DNA of 64,000 nt from the NCBI RefSeq assembly GCF_002886045.1, contig NZ_CP025791.1, forward strand, positions 1,076,001 through 1,140,000, read 5' to 3'. The position numbers and the translations under genes are program-made. Of this stretch, positions 12,140-20,906 are shown in pieces (position 1 is the first letter of the stretch; every line of letters starts with the position of its first letter). The stretch is from Flavivirga eckloniae. GTDB lineage: Bacteria > Bacteroidota > Bacteroidia > Flavobacteriales > Flavobacteriaceae. The notes under the pieces were generated by a model. It ran no database searches. It saw only the letters and a list, made by a program, of their open reading frames with translations, and was not told the origin of the DNA.

Positions 12140-13654
12140 TTATTTATTAATCTTAAACACCCAGGCATACTCCAAATTTTCTTCTTTTGGCAATGCTATC
12201 TTTAACCCTTCATCGTTTTGTTCAAATTTTATTTCTCCTTCATAACCTAAGAGTTCAATTGATTTCACCTTAATTTTTGAAGTTTTCAGGTATTTAATCT
12301 GAACCTCTTCAGTTGGAGGAACTAATACCGTAGCATAAAGTGCATCGCCTTTTGTTGTAAATCGAATATCTTGCTGTGTAAACTTCTTGTTTTTACTTTC
12401 AGAAAGGTGTCCTAAATTTGTTCTTGTAGGCCCTTCTCCGTAGACTTCCCAATACGTTGCTCCGTAAATAGCTTCGCCATTAACTTTTAACCATTTACCC
12501 ATATCCAATAATGTTTTTTGTTGGTCTTCGGGAATAGTACCGTCGTATTTAGGTCCAATGTTAAGAAGCAGACATCCATTTTTACTAACAATGTCTACTA
12601 AATCCGCTACCAGTTCTTCTGCCGATTTTGGAATCCAATTCTCTGCATAATACCATGAATTTTTCCCTATAGAGGTATCGGTTTGCCAATATTCATTTCG
12701 AATGGAATCTAATTTGCTACGCTCTAAATCCAGCATATGCGTTCCTTTTGGATACGATTCGAACTTGTAGTTTTTAGTTTGTAACACCACATCCTTACCT
12801 CTAGCAACTCCAGAGTTATAGTAATAGGCTGCTAACTTTTTGTGGTATGGTACAAATTCCGGTCTATCTAAATAAAAATCAAACCACAAAATATCTGGTT
12901 GATATAAGTCTATAATTTCTTTTGTTCTAGGCCACCAAACATCAGCTAACCACTTTGTACTTACCGAATCTCCCATTTTATGAGGCGGTGCATATAAATC
13001 GGCGTATTTTGGGTCTCCTGTATCAAAATAATCTTGCTGATTGTAATAATTCCAATTGAAAGCCAAGTGCGAACTCGCCCCAGATATCAATCCTTGTTTT
13101 TTAATTTCATTAGTAAGTGCTTTAAATATATCGCGTTTTGGTCCCATATCTACAGCATTGTATGGTGTAATACTCGATTCGTATAAAGCAAAACCATCAT
13201 GATGTTCGGCAACAGGCACCACGTATTGCGCTCCGGACTTTTTGAATATATCTACCCATTCTTTAGGGTTGAATTTTTCCATGGTGAACATAGGGATAAG
13301 ATCCTTATATCCGAAGTCTTTTTGATCACCAAATGTTTTTTTATGGTAAGCTACCGCTGGGTGAGGTTTGTCGTTAATCACTTCACCTGTTTGCGGATTA
13401 ACAATTCCCGAATCCAGATACATCCATCGTGGGTACCAATCGGTGTGAAGTTTGGCTACAGAGTTAGGTCCCCAATGAATAAAAATTCCGAATTTAACAT
13501 CCTTCATCCATTGTGGGATACTGTATTCTTTTAAACTTTCCCAGTTTTCTTCATACTTAAAAACTGTATCTTCTTTTACTTCTTCTTCCTTTTTACTTTT
13601 ACAGTTAAAGCAGATAACCGTTAAAAGCAACAGTACTATTATGTTTTTATTCAT
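12140..13654 (-). CDS. GH29 alpha-L-fucosidase-family lipoprotein (second)
   Basis: A 504-residue GH29 enzyme. MNKNIIVLLLLTVICFNC is a lipoprotein signal with the Cys at 18. Motifs: WMKDVKFGIFIHWGPNSV, PVAEHHDGFALYES, and PDILWFDFYLD with the nucleophile D259, followed by LLLNIGPKYDGTIP, typical of GH29. A C-terminal beta domain completes the usual length. It is a distant paralog of the GH29 at 4839, so the two may act on different linkages or sulfation states. It starts 26 bp after the mutarotase gene and is probably cotranscribed with it, coupling sugar release to mutarotation, uptake and oxidation. Alpha-L-galactosidase activity, known for some GH29 enzymes on porphyran, is an alternative to fucosidase. 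Confidence 0.9.
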   Translation of the reverse strand: MNKNIIVLLLLTVICFNCKSKKEEEVKEDTVFKYEENWESLKEYSIPQWMKDVKFGIFIHWGPNSVAKLHTDWYPRWMYLDSGIVNPQTGEVINDKPHPAVAYHKKTFGDQKDFGYKDLIPMFTMEKFNPKEWVDIFKKSGAQYVVPVAEHHDGFALYESSITPYNAVDMGPKRDIFKALTNEIKKQGLISGASSHLAFNWNYYNQQDYFDTGDPKYADLYAPPHKMGDSVSTKWLADVWWPRTKEIIDLYQPDILWFDFYLDRPEFVPYHKKLAAYYYNSGVARGKDVVLQTKNYKFESYPKGTHMLDLERSKLDSIRNEYWQTDTSIGKNSWYYAENWIPKSAEELVADLVDIVSKNGCLLLNIGPKYDGTIPEDQQKTLLDMGKWLKVNGEAIYGATYWEVYGEGPTRTNLGHLSESKNKKFTQQDIRFTTKGDALYATVLVPPTEEVQIKYLKTSKIKVKSIELLGYEGEIKFEQNDEGLKIALPKEENLEYAWVFKINK

Positions 13655-13680
13655 TACTGATTATTGTTAGTATTTTATAA

Positions 13681-14379
13681 TTATAAAGCAATCATATCTT
13701 TCCATTTCTCCTGAATAGAGCTATCTGGATCTGTTCTTTGAAATTTAGCAACGTACGCTTGCCATTCCTCTTCTCTTGGTAATTTTTGCCATTTTGGTCC
13801 TATTTCTTCTAGATTAAAATCGGGTATGGTATCCATAATTAAAATAGCTTGCGTCCCTGATAAATAGATTTCCATATCCTTGACACCAACAGATTCCATG
13901 TTTGCAGTAATTTCGGGCCATGCCTGACCCATGCTATGAACTCTTTTGTATTCGGCCATCAATTCTGGATCTTCCTGCAATAATAAGGTCCAAACAAAAC
14001 GTTTTTTTGGTCCAATGTCGGTTTTTAGTTGTCCCTCTTTAGCCTTATATACCTTCTTCTGTTCAAATTTATAAATACGCTCTAATGGGGATGATTCAAA
14101 TGAAAACGCTTCATTTTCTTCTTGTAAAAAACCTTGAAAATTAATGTCTACCTGTACACTTGACAAGGTATTACTTAGGGTTAAGCTATCCATATTGTAT
14201 GATGTATCCACCAACAAAAAACAGTCTTGCTCTTTTTGATATATTTCAAAGGAGAACACCCCTAATACTTCCAACTGCTTTTGAATACGCTCTGATTTTA
14301 TCTGCGCTACAAATTCTGAAATATCCAGATTTTCTATAGTAACCAGATAAGTGAACCGACGAAATTGGTTAGCATTCAT
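13681..14379 (-). CDS. RhaM/DUF718-type sugar mutarotase with a duplicated domain
   Basis: A 232-residue protein whose C-terminal half (about 125-220) is a clear member of the L-rhamnose mutarotase family: RFVWTLLLQEDPELMAEYKR, then SMGQAWPEITANM and IYLSGTQAILIMDT. The family interconverts alpha and beta anomers; relatives in fucose loci act on L-fucose. The N-terminal half (about 7-90) repeats the same outline in decayed form (RFTYLVTIENLDISEF, IQKQLEVLGV, EIYQKEQDCFLLVDTS), so the protein looks like a fused tandem copy in which only the second copy keeps the usual pattern. Ordinary members are about 105 residues long. It sits 5 bp downstream of the permease gene and is probably translationally linked to it. 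No signal peptide is present, so it acts in the cytosol. Confidence 0.75.
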   Translation of the reverse strand: MNANQFRRFTYLVTIENLDISEFVAQIKSERIQKQLEVLGVFSFEIYQKEQDCFLLVDTSYNMDSLTLSNTLSSVQVDINFQGFLQEENEAFSFESSPLERIYKFEQKKVYKAKEGQLKTDIGPKKRFVWTLLLQEDPELMAEYKRVHSMGQAWPEITANMESVGVKDMEIYLSGTQAILIMDTIPDFNLEEIGPKWQKLPREEEWQAYVAKFQRTDPDSSIQEKWKDMIAL

Positions 14380-14384
14380 TTTAG

Positions 14385-15644
14385 CTAGGCTTTAATTTTT
14401 ACCACGTGACCTTTTAATGCAAAAAACAACAGGTATACATAACAAATTAGTGGAATAATAAACGAATATTTAATTCCAACGGTATCTGAAATATATCCCA
14501 TTAAAGGAGGTACAATAGCTCCACCAACGATTCCTAATAAAAATACCGAGGAACCTGTTTTTGTATATTCCTTTAAATCTTTCATACTTAAACTGAATAT
14601 AATCGGGTAAATAATAGAGGTGAAAAACCCAACTATAGATAAGCATGTTAATGAGAAGTAGCCATTAGTAACGATTGCTAAAAGTACCATAATAAAAGCA
14701 CTGATACTGCAAAAGGCTAGTACGTTTTGAGGTTTGAATCTTTTTAAGATATAAACACCTAAGAGCCTGCCTATAAGCACTAAACCCATAAATGCAGTAA
14801 TATACTGTGCTGATTTTTGTTCTGTAAGTTCTGGCAGGTTAAACCATTTAGCATACCTAATAATAAAACTAACAATTCCTACTTCGGCACCTACATAAAA
14901 GAACTCTGCTCCAACACCATATAGCGTGTGTTTAAATTTTAATATATCAATTAGCGGCTTTTTATCTCCTCCTGCTTCATCTTTAATGGTTGGTAATTTT
15001 GTAAAAACGACCACTAAGGCTATTAAAACCAGTATAGCTCCTAGTACGATATATGGTGGTTTTACTAAATTGGCCTCTCCAGATAAAAACGTTTCTAACT
15101 CACTGGGTGTAAAAGCATCAATTGCTGATTGTGGCACATCCACTTCATGTAAAAGTAGTACTGCCGCTAATGAAGGTGCAATAGTTGCTCCTACCGAACC
15201 AATAGCTGATGCCATACTTAAACGACTTGAAGCGCCTTCTGGACTCCCTAACTTGGTAATATAAGGAGATGCTGTAACTTCTAAAACGGCAAATCCTGCA
15301 GCCATAACAAATAAGGCTAACAAAAAAAATGAATATACGCGTGTTTCTGCTGCCGGATAGAATAGAAAAGCTCCAATTGCTGCAATAAGCAACCCAGTAA
15401 TCATTCCCATACGGTACCCTTTTTTCTGGATATACCAACCTGCAGGTAATGCGACCACAAAGTAAGCTCCAAAAAAAGCAGATTGCACTAATGATGACTG
15501 AAAATCAGTCAGCTGACATGCTCTTTTAAGGTGAGGTATTAATACATCATTAATATTTCTGCTTAAATTCCAAAAAAACATCAATGCCATTACTATAATT
15601 AGCGGCACTAAAAACTGCGAATAACTTTCTTTTTTTGATTGCAT
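14385..15644 (-). CDS. fucP: FucP-like L-fucose:proton symporter (MFS)
   Basis: A 419-residue major facilitator with about 12 hydrophobic segments. It aligns by eye with E. coli FucP: LTDFQSSLVQSAFFGAYF, ALPAG, FLFYPAAE, and LEVTASPYITKLG. The two FucP residues needed for proton coupling and sugar transport, D46 and E135 in E. coli, have counterparts D33 (in NINDVL) and E122 (in LEVTASPY), with the same spacing. FucP of E. coli also takes L-galactose and D-arabinose, so substrate identity depends on the locus. It is in the inner membrane, 22 bp after the MDR dehydrogenase gene and 5 bp before the mutarotase gene. Confidence 0.85.
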   Translation of the reverse strand: MQSKKESYSQFLVPLIIVMALMFFWNLSRNINDVLIPHLKRACQLTDFQSSLVQSAFFGAYFVVALPAGWYIQKKGYRMGMITGLLIAAIGAFLFYPAAETRVYSFFLLALFVMAAGFAVLEVTASPYITKLGSPEGASSRLSMASAIGSVGATIAPSLAAVLLLHEVDVPQSAIDAFTPSELETFLSGEANLVKPPYIVLGAILVLIALVVVFTKLPTIKDEAGGDKKPLIDILKFKHTLYGVGAEFFYVGAEVGIVSFIIRYAKWFNLPELTEQKSAQYITAFMGLVLIGRLLGVYILKRFKPQNVLAFCSISAFIMVLLAIVTNGYFSLTCLSIVGFFTSIIYPIIFSLSMKDLKEYTKTGSSVFLLGIVGGAIVPPLMGYISDTVGIKYSFIIPLICYVYLLFFALKGHVVKIKA

Positions 15645-15666
15645 TAAATCTTATTTTTTTAGTTAG

Positions 15667-16683
15667 TTAAAATTCTATAATGGCTTTTATTAAATCTTTA
15701 TGCGTATAAAGCTTTTCAAATTCTGTTGGAATATCATCAAAATTCATACGATGTGTAATAAAAGATGTTGCATCAATTTTACCTGCCTCGATTAATCTGA
15801 TAATCCTTCCAAAATCCTCACCCATAGCTGCCCTACTCGCTTTTAAGGTCAATTCCTTTTTATGAAAAGACGGATCATGAAAAACGACATCGCCCATAAA
15901 AAGTCCTATAAAAACAATGGTTCCTCCTGCTGCCGCATACTTAAAAGTGTTCATCATAGACGTTGAATTACCTGTAGCATCTAAAATTACCGTAGGTAAA
16001 TCTCCATTTAAAAGTGTTGCTAATTCTGCCTCCACATCACCCAAAGCATTAACAGTATCTTTTACTTTGGTAATCTCCCGACACTTTTTCAATTTAGTAT
16101 CGTCAATATCCATAGCAATCACCCTTGCGCCTTTTAACTGGGCAAACTGTATGGTTCCTAAACCAATAGGCCCTACTCCAATGACCAGTACAATATCATC
16201 TTCTTTAATATCAGCTCTATCAACGGCATGACATCCAATAGCCAAAGGCTCGATCATGGCCAATTGGTCATCTGTTAATGAGTTGGTCGCATGTAAAAAT
16301 TTAGCTGGATATACAAAATATTCCTGCATACCTCCATCTACATGCACTCCCAAAACTTGTAAATGTTCTCCACAATTGGTTTTACCTCTTCGTACTGCTT
16401 GCCCGATAATATCGTTATAATAAGGCTCTACGGAACATTTATCTCCAATTGATACATGGGTTACATCATCTGCTACAGCAACAACCTCAACAGCTAATTC
16501 ATGTCCTAAAATTCGTGGATAACTAAAAAAGGGTTGTTGCCCTTTAAAAGCATGTAAATCTGTACCACAGACACCTATTTTCTTTACTCTTAAAAGTGCA
16601 TTTCCAGATGATAAGGCATCGCCTGGTTTTTCAACATCTAAATGTTCCCATGCTCCGGGTTCTTTTAATCTAATTACCTTCAT
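15667..16683 (-). CDS. Zinc-dependent MDR dehydrogenase, L-galactonate 5-dehydrogenase-like
   Basis: A 338-residue medium-chain dehydrogenase. Catalytic zinc site: GVCGTDLHAF, GHE and the later EPLAIGCHAV. The NAD-binding loop is VIGVGPIGLG. By memory it resembles E. coli LgoD/YjjN (L-galactonate oxidoreductase) along its length: GTDLHAFKGQQPFFSYPRIL, DATGN, VFIGLFMGD and DPSFHKKE. Here it probably oxidises an aldonate or 2-keto-3-deoxy-aldonate made from L-fucose or L-galactose. The structural-zinc cysteine set usual in this family looks depleted: the stretch around YYNDIIGQAVRRGKTNCGE keeps one Cys. It is spaced 1 bp from the aldo/keto reductase stop, in the same transcription unit. Confidence 0.8.
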   Translation of the reverse strand: MKVIRLKEPGAWEHLDVEKPGDALSSGNALLRVKKIGVCGTDLHAFKGQQPFFSYPRILGHELAVEVVAVADDVTHVSIGDKCSVEPYYNDIIGQAVRRGKTNCGEHLQVLGVHVDGGMQEYFVYPAKFLHATNSLTDDQLAMIEPLAIGCHAVDRADIKEDDIVLVIGVGPIGLGTIQFAQLKGARVIAMDIDDTKLKKCREITKVKDTVNALGDVEAELATLLNGDLPTVILDATGNSTSMMNTFKYAAAGGTIVFIGLFMGDVVFHDPSFHKKELTLKASRAAMGEDFGRIIRLIEAGKIDATSFITHRMNFDDIPTEFEKLYTHKDLIKAIIEF

Positions 16684-16684
16684 A

Positions 16685-17623
16685 TTATTTCGTTAAAATG
16701 CAAGCTGTAACTTCATTAAAAATTTCTTCAGACAATTTTCCAGTGTTCCAGTCATTTATTGTTGCTTTAATTTGTGCCGGGGTTCTTGCTCCCATAACCA
16801 CCCTATCTGCTTCTTTAATTGAAAACAAATAGCGCTGCGATAAAGTTGCCAGTGGCATATCATATTTATCTGCCACTGTTTTTACCCTAATAGCATTATC
16901 CAAATCTAGTTGTGTTATCCATTTACCATCTGCACCTTCTTTTTTATAGGCTTCAAAACGATTTCCCAGTAATGAAAAATGTAATGCCGAAGCCGCATAA
17001 TAGGCTATCCCTTCTTTTTTGTACGTTTGAATTTCACCATTAAATGCCGATAAACTACAGGCATCCATACGTAAAAACCCAGAAACTACATCAAAGTTTT
17101 CTTTGGTAACAAATGGCATAAATTCAGGTGATGGGTTTCCTCCTACTCCAATGGAATCTACTAATCCTTCAGATTTGAAGCCCTTTAAAGTATTTAATAT
17201 GTCTTCTATGTTTTCAATTGGAACCAATTGAGGTTCGTGTAAAAACAACAAATCTATTTTATCTAGTCCTATTGTTTTTAAACTATTATCCAGACTGCGT
17301 TTCATACCATCGGTACTATAATCCAGATTCATTTCAAAAGCACCTTTTCCTTTTAAACGTCCTATCTTAGTGCTCACAAAGGGCTTTTTGCCTTTCCATT
17401 CTCTCAAAGCCATTCCTACATAATATTCGGCATTCCCATAAGATGGTGCCATATCTAAAGTAGAAATACCATGTTCTAGCGCATATAATAAAGCATCTAT
17501 AGAATCTCTTTGATCAACTTCTCCCCAAACACCACCTAAACCTGAAGTACCGTAAACTAATCTGCTTTCGTTATTAAATGCTGGGCTTTTAGAATGGTCT
17601 CCTTTTATATATGTTGGTTTCAT
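16685..17623 (-). CDS. Aldo/keto reductase, probable L-fucose/L-galactose 1-dehydrogenase
   Basis: A 312-residue AKR with the full catalytic tetrad: D57 and Y62 in LDMAPSYGNAE, K86 in VSTKIG and H129 in LLFLHEPQ. NADP-binding features appear near VVMGARTPAQ. In this context it would oxidise the free sugar at C1 to the lactone, the role of related D-threo-aldose/L-fucose dehydrogenases. It sits 9 bp after the SDR gene and 1 bp before the MDR gene. The activity on fucose is inferred from the locus; pyridoxal 4-dehydrogenase-like activity is a possible alternative in this subfamily. Confidence 0.82.
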   Translation of the reverse strand: MKPTYIKGDHSKSPAFNNESRLVYGTSGLGGVWGEVDQRDSIDALLYALEHGISTLDMAPSYGNAEYYVGMALREWKGKKPFVSTKIGRLKGKGAFEMNLDYSTDGMKRSLDNSLKTIGLDKIDLLFLHEPQLVPIENIEDILNTLKGFKSEGLVDSIGVGGNPSPEFMPFVTKENFDVVSGFLRMDACSLSAFNGEIQTYKKEGIAYYAASALHFSLLGNRFEAYKKEGADGKWITQLDLDNAIRVKTVADKYDMPLATLSQRYLFSIKEADRVVMGARTPAQIKATINDWNTGKLSEEIFNEVTACILTK

Positions 17624-17632
17624 CTAATATAT

Positions 17633-18394
17633 TTAAAAATTTACTGTTGCACCACCATCAACCGGAAGCACGACTCCTGTTATATATCTTGCTGCTTCCG
17701 AGCTTAAAAAAACTGCTGCATTACCAATATCACTTGTTTTCCCGAAGCCATCCATAGCTATTCGGTTTGTAATTTGCTGTTTTCTTTTTTCGTCATTATT
17801 AATCGCGTTTAAAAACATGTTAGATTCTATCCAACCGGGCGCTATCGCATTAACACGTACATTACTTGTGGAATATTCGGTTACCAAAGCATTTACCAAT
17901 CCTGTTAAAGCGGTTTTTGAAGTACCATAGGCTACAACTTTATCTATACCAAATAATCCGGCCATAGAGCCTATCATAATAACAGAACCCTTTTTCCTTT
18001 CTAACATATATTTAGCACACTCGCGGGTTAAGGCAAATACACTCATTACATTGGTCTGCAAGATTCTTTCAAAATCTTCATCGGTAGTATCTTGCGCCAT
18101 ACCTTTATGATGAATGCCTGCATTATTTACCAATATATCGATAGGACCAATATTAGTTTCAATATCGTTTACTAAATCCGGAATTCCTTTTTTATCCGTA
18201 ATATCGTTTACGCGATAATGGGCACCTTCTCCCAATTCTTTAACAGCGCTTTTTAGTACATCTTCTCTACGCCCAGTAATAACAACACGTGCGCCAGCTT
18301 CTATAAAAGCTTTTGAAATACCCGCTCCAATCCCTGTGCCTCCACCGGTTACTAAAGCTAGTTTTCCTTTTAATGAAAAAACAGATAGTGCCAT
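17633..18394 (-). CDS. Short-chain dehydrogenase (SDR), likely sugar-acid dehydrogenase
   Basis: A 253-residue classical SDR. The cofactor motif is TGGGTGIGAG, NNAG is at 90-93, and the catalytic S143, Y156 and K160 (YGTSK) are present, followed by the C-terminal VLPVDGGATVNF. It resembles the gluconate 5-dehydrogenase/2-keto-3-deoxy-sugar-acid dehydrogenase group. In the oxidative L-fucose pathway of Xanthomonas/Burkholderia an SDR oxidises 2-keto-3-deoxy-L-fuconate at C4, and another can act as L-fucose dehydrogenase; either fits. The gene is 1 bp after the enolase-superfamily gene and 9 bp before the AKR gene, so it is cotranscribed with both. Confidence 0.85.
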   Translation of the reverse strand: MALSVFSLKGKLALVTGGGTGIGAGISKAFIEAGARVVITGRREDVLKSAVKELGEGAHYRVNDITDKKGIPDLVNDIETNIGPIDILVNNAGIHHKGMAQDTTDEDFERILQTNVMSVFALTRECAKYMLERKKGSVIMIGSMAGLFGIDKVVAYGTSKTALTGLVNALVTEYSTSNVRVNAIAPGWIESNMFLNAINNDEKRKQQITNRIAMDGFGKTSDIGNAAVFLSSEAARYITGVVLPVDGGATVNF

Positions 18395-18395
18395 A

Positions 18396-19478
18396 TTATT
18401 TAATTTCTGTTAAACAATCGTCAATAAAACGGAATCCCCATCCTGGTAAATCATGAGGTTTAGCAAAACCATTATCAATTTTCATTGGGTTATCAATTAA
18501 AGGGTCTACCCAATCAAAAGATTCTGCTCCAACGCCATTTGGTATGGTACATAGTAATGGTACATCGTAATCTTTATAATAGTGGGGCAATACTGGTAAG
18601 TGGAAACTATCTGCCAAAGCTGCACTTTCTCTCCAAGCCTCTACGCCTCCTATTCTTAATATGTCTGGTTGCCAAATATCCAGAGCATTTCTGGTAACCA
18701 GTTCTCGAAGTGGCAGGGTATCGTACTCCCGTTCTCCCATGGCTAAAGAAATACCGGTTTGATTCTTTAATATTTGGTAAGCTTGAAAATCCTGATGATT
18801 TACAGGCTCTTCAAACCAGTTAATATTTAAATCTTTGGCACCATTTGAAAGTTTAATAGCCGAGGGTAAATCCATACCTTGATTGGCATCCATCATAATA
18901 TCCACCTGATCTCCAACAGCTTCTCTTACTTGTCTCAAGCGTTCTAAATCGGTACTCACTTTTGGAGAGCCTACTTTAATTTTTACGGCCTTAAATCCTC
19001 TGCTTGCATAATCGGTAACCTCTTCAATAAGCTCATCAATAGTATAAGATATCCAGCCACCACTACCATATATGCTTACTTTTTCTTTTGTAACACCCAA
19101 TAATTTATATACAGGTTTTCCTTGAGCTTTTCCCCAGGCATCCCACATGGCAATATTAATAGCAGCTTGTGCCCATCTTAATAGACCTTGATTTCCAAAA
19201 TATTCGAATAAGCCTTCAAGCTTTTGGTACAATAATCCAGTTTCGTATGCTTTATATCCTTTAACTATTGGAATTAAATCTTTTAATGCTCCTATAATAG
19301 CATTAGGTGAATATTGAAATGATAGTAGATAAGACTCTCCTATTATTCCATTTTCTAATTGTATTCTTAAAACAACAAATGAGATTTCAGTTAGTGTGTG
19401 TGTTGCATCCGAAATCGGTTTTTTTAACGTTGTAGAAGCTTTATAAATCTTTAAATCTCTTATGTCTAAATCGTTCAT
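18396..19478 (-). CDS. Enolase-superfamily sugar-acid dehydratase (mandelate racemase group)
   Basis: With the ATG at 19478 the product is 360 residues; the in-frame extension to 19559 has no family match and is rejected. Mandelate-racemase-type residues are all visible: K166-I-K168 as the KxK base, metal ligands D197 (MMDANQG), E223 (WFEEP) and E249 (MGERE), and the His-Asp dyad D272/H299. The enzyme would abstract the alpha proton of an aldonate and eliminate water to give a 2-keto-3-deoxy acid, as L-fuconate dehydratase does. True L-fuconate dehydratases are longer (about 430 residues), so this may be a different subgroup; 3,6-anhydro-L-galactonate cycloisomerase is similar in size and is an alternative. 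It is first in the catabolic gene run and divergent from the AraC regulator. Confidence 0.85.
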   Translation of the reverse strand: MNDLDIRDLKIYKASTTLKKPISDATHTLTEISFVVLRIQLENGIIGESYLLSFQYSPNAIIGALKDLIPIVKGYKAYETGLLYQKLEGLFEYFGNQGLLRWAQAAINIAMWDAWGKAQGKPVYKLLGVTKEKVSIYGSGGWISYTIDELIEEVTDYASRGFKAVKIKVGSPKVSTDLERLRQVREAVGDQVDIMMDANQGMDLPSAIKLSNGAKDLNINWFEEPVNHQDFQAYQILKNQTGISLAMGEREYDTLPLRELVTRNALDIWQPDILRIGGVEAWRESAALADSFHLPVLPHYYKDYDVPLLCTIPNGVGAESFDWVDPLIDNPMKIDNGFAKPHDLPGWGFRFIDDCLTEIK

Positions 19479-19533
19479 TTTTGTATTACTTAGTTTATCG
19501 TTACAAATATCTTTAAATTGATTTTTGAAACTA

Positions 19534-19559
19534 TACAGAATACTACACTTATTGTACAC
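19534..19559. promoter_or_regulatory. Helically phased TACAC/G repeats, putative AraC-regulator operator
   Basis: TACAG at 19534, TACAC at 19544 and TACAC at 19555 recur every 10-11 bp in the same direction, in the 153-bp space between the divergent dehydratase and AraC-family genes. Repeats on one face of the helix suit the two HTH motifs of an AraC-type dimer. Binding is inferred. Confidence 0.4.
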
Positions 19560-19631
19560 TATATTGATTTTTTTAAGGCATTAATATTTTATTTTAACCA
19601 ATAATTGTCGTTTTTTAGTATTTTTAATCTC

Positions 19632-20483
19632 ATGAAAGCGCAATTAAGACAAGTAACAACCTCTCCCAACAATTCTTTTAAAGTTAAAGTATTTGAGGAA
19701 AAGGAATTTAAGGCAGAGTGGCATTTTCATCCACAATACGAACTTACCTATATTATACAAAGCACAGGAATTAGATATGTGGGAGATTCTATGCATCCAT
19801 TTGAAAGAGGTGATTTGGTTTTAGTTGGAAAAAATGTACCGCACTCCTGGAAGACGATAGACACCAAAAACGAGCAGGTTAAGTGTGTTGTAATACAATG
19901 GGACGATGCCTTATTTAAGGATTGGATTGAAAAACCCGAGTTTACAAGTATAAAAAATATGCTTTTAAAATCGTCGTATGGCATTGCTTTCGATCAGGAT
20001 ACGGCATTTTCTTTAGAAAGTTCCTTTAATTCTATTTTTAATCAAAATCCTTTTGAGCGTTTCTTAACTTTTTTAAATATTTTAAATGTGTTAGCTACCA
20101 AGGCTTCCATTAAATTATTGGCAGGTCCCAGTTTTGGTAAAGCACTTTCTCCAAAAGAGAGTCATCGCGTTAATGTTGTAAACAATTATATAAAGGATAA
20201 TTTTTTAAACCAACCTTCTTTAGAGGAAATCTCCAATAAGCTATCTCTAAGCAAGGAGGCTTTTTGCCGTTTCTTTAAAAAGACTTTCGACAAAACATTT
20301 TCGAACTACGTTAATGAATATAAAATTACTATTGCCAGTAAAATGCTTATAGAAACGGATTTATCTGTTTCCGAAATCGGTTATGAGTCTGGGTTTAACA
20401 ACCTTTCTTTCTTCCATAGGCAGTTTAATAAGTACAAACAAAAATCTCCGAATACTTATAGGCAATTGTATCAGAGGATTTAG
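19632..20483 (+). CDS. AraC-family transcriptional regulator with cupin sensor domain
   Basis: A 283-residue regulator from the ATG at 19632; the upstream frame to 19605 starts with TTG and adds nothing conserved. The N-terminal half is a cupin (EWHFHPQYELTYIIQSTG, then HPFERGDLVLVGKNVPHSW) that would bind the inducing sugar. The C-terminal 100 residues hold two HTH motifs (PSLEEISNKLSLSKEAFCRF and LSVSEIGYESGFNNLSFFHR), ending in the family signature near FNKYKQKSPNTYRQ. It is divergent from the catabolic gene run and is the best candidate for its regulator. It may also act on the T9SS genes downstream, whose promoters share a TACACTT-based motif. Confidence 0.88.
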   Translation: MKAQLRQVTTSPNNSFKVKVFEEKEFKAEWHFHPQYELTYIIQSTGIRYVGDSMHPFERGDLVLVGKNVPHSWKTIDTKNEQVKCVVIQWDDALFKDWIEKPEFTSIKNMLLKSSYGIAFDQDTAFSLESSFNSIFNQNPFERFLTFLNILNVLATKASIKLLAGPSFGKALSPKESHRVNVVNNYIKDNFLNQPSLEEISNKLSLSKEAFCRFFKKTFDKTFSNYVNEYKITIASKMLIETDLSVSEIGYESGFNNLSFFHRQFNKYKQKSPNTYRQLYQRI

Positions 20484-20809
20484 AATATATCTTTTTTAGT
20501 GTAACCTTATTCAAATATTTGGGAATAACCAATTAGGGTTACAGAGCTAAAGTTATAATTCTAGCGCTAACTAACATGAGTTTCTATGTTAAAAACCAAT
20601 CGCTCTACCTAGATTGAAATGCGTATAAATTCTGGTATAAAGAATTTATCATCCAAATATCCGACGAACTGTTTTACAACAATTACATCATTATTAAAAG
20701 CACCGAATCTGGATAGCTCATAATAACCCATTTACCCTATAAAAGCCTTTAATAAAAAAGCAAACGATTAGAGCTATTAAATGAAAAACTCGAAAAAAAC
20801 TAATAAACT

Positions 20810-20841
20810 TACACTTACAAGCAATAAATATACACTTACAA
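20810..20841 (+). repeat. Direct repeat TACACTTACAA x2, 21-bp step
   Basis: Identical 11-mers at 20810-20820 and 20831-20841 are exactly 21 bp apart, two helical turns, about 100 bp upstream of the core promoter of the giant gene. The arrangement is typical of a regulator-binding site. The first seven bases, TACACTT, recur in the motif at 20907. Confidence 0.5.
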
Positions 20842-20906
20842 AAAAGCGATATTGTTGAAAAATCTTTCATTTTAATTTATTGATAATCAACAAATTACAT
20901 CAAAAA

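Noticed and set aside
20620-20710. Short open stretch after the AraC gene (FWYKEFIIQISDELFYNN)
   Set aside because: It is bounded by stops on both sides, has no start codon and cannot be tied to a family.
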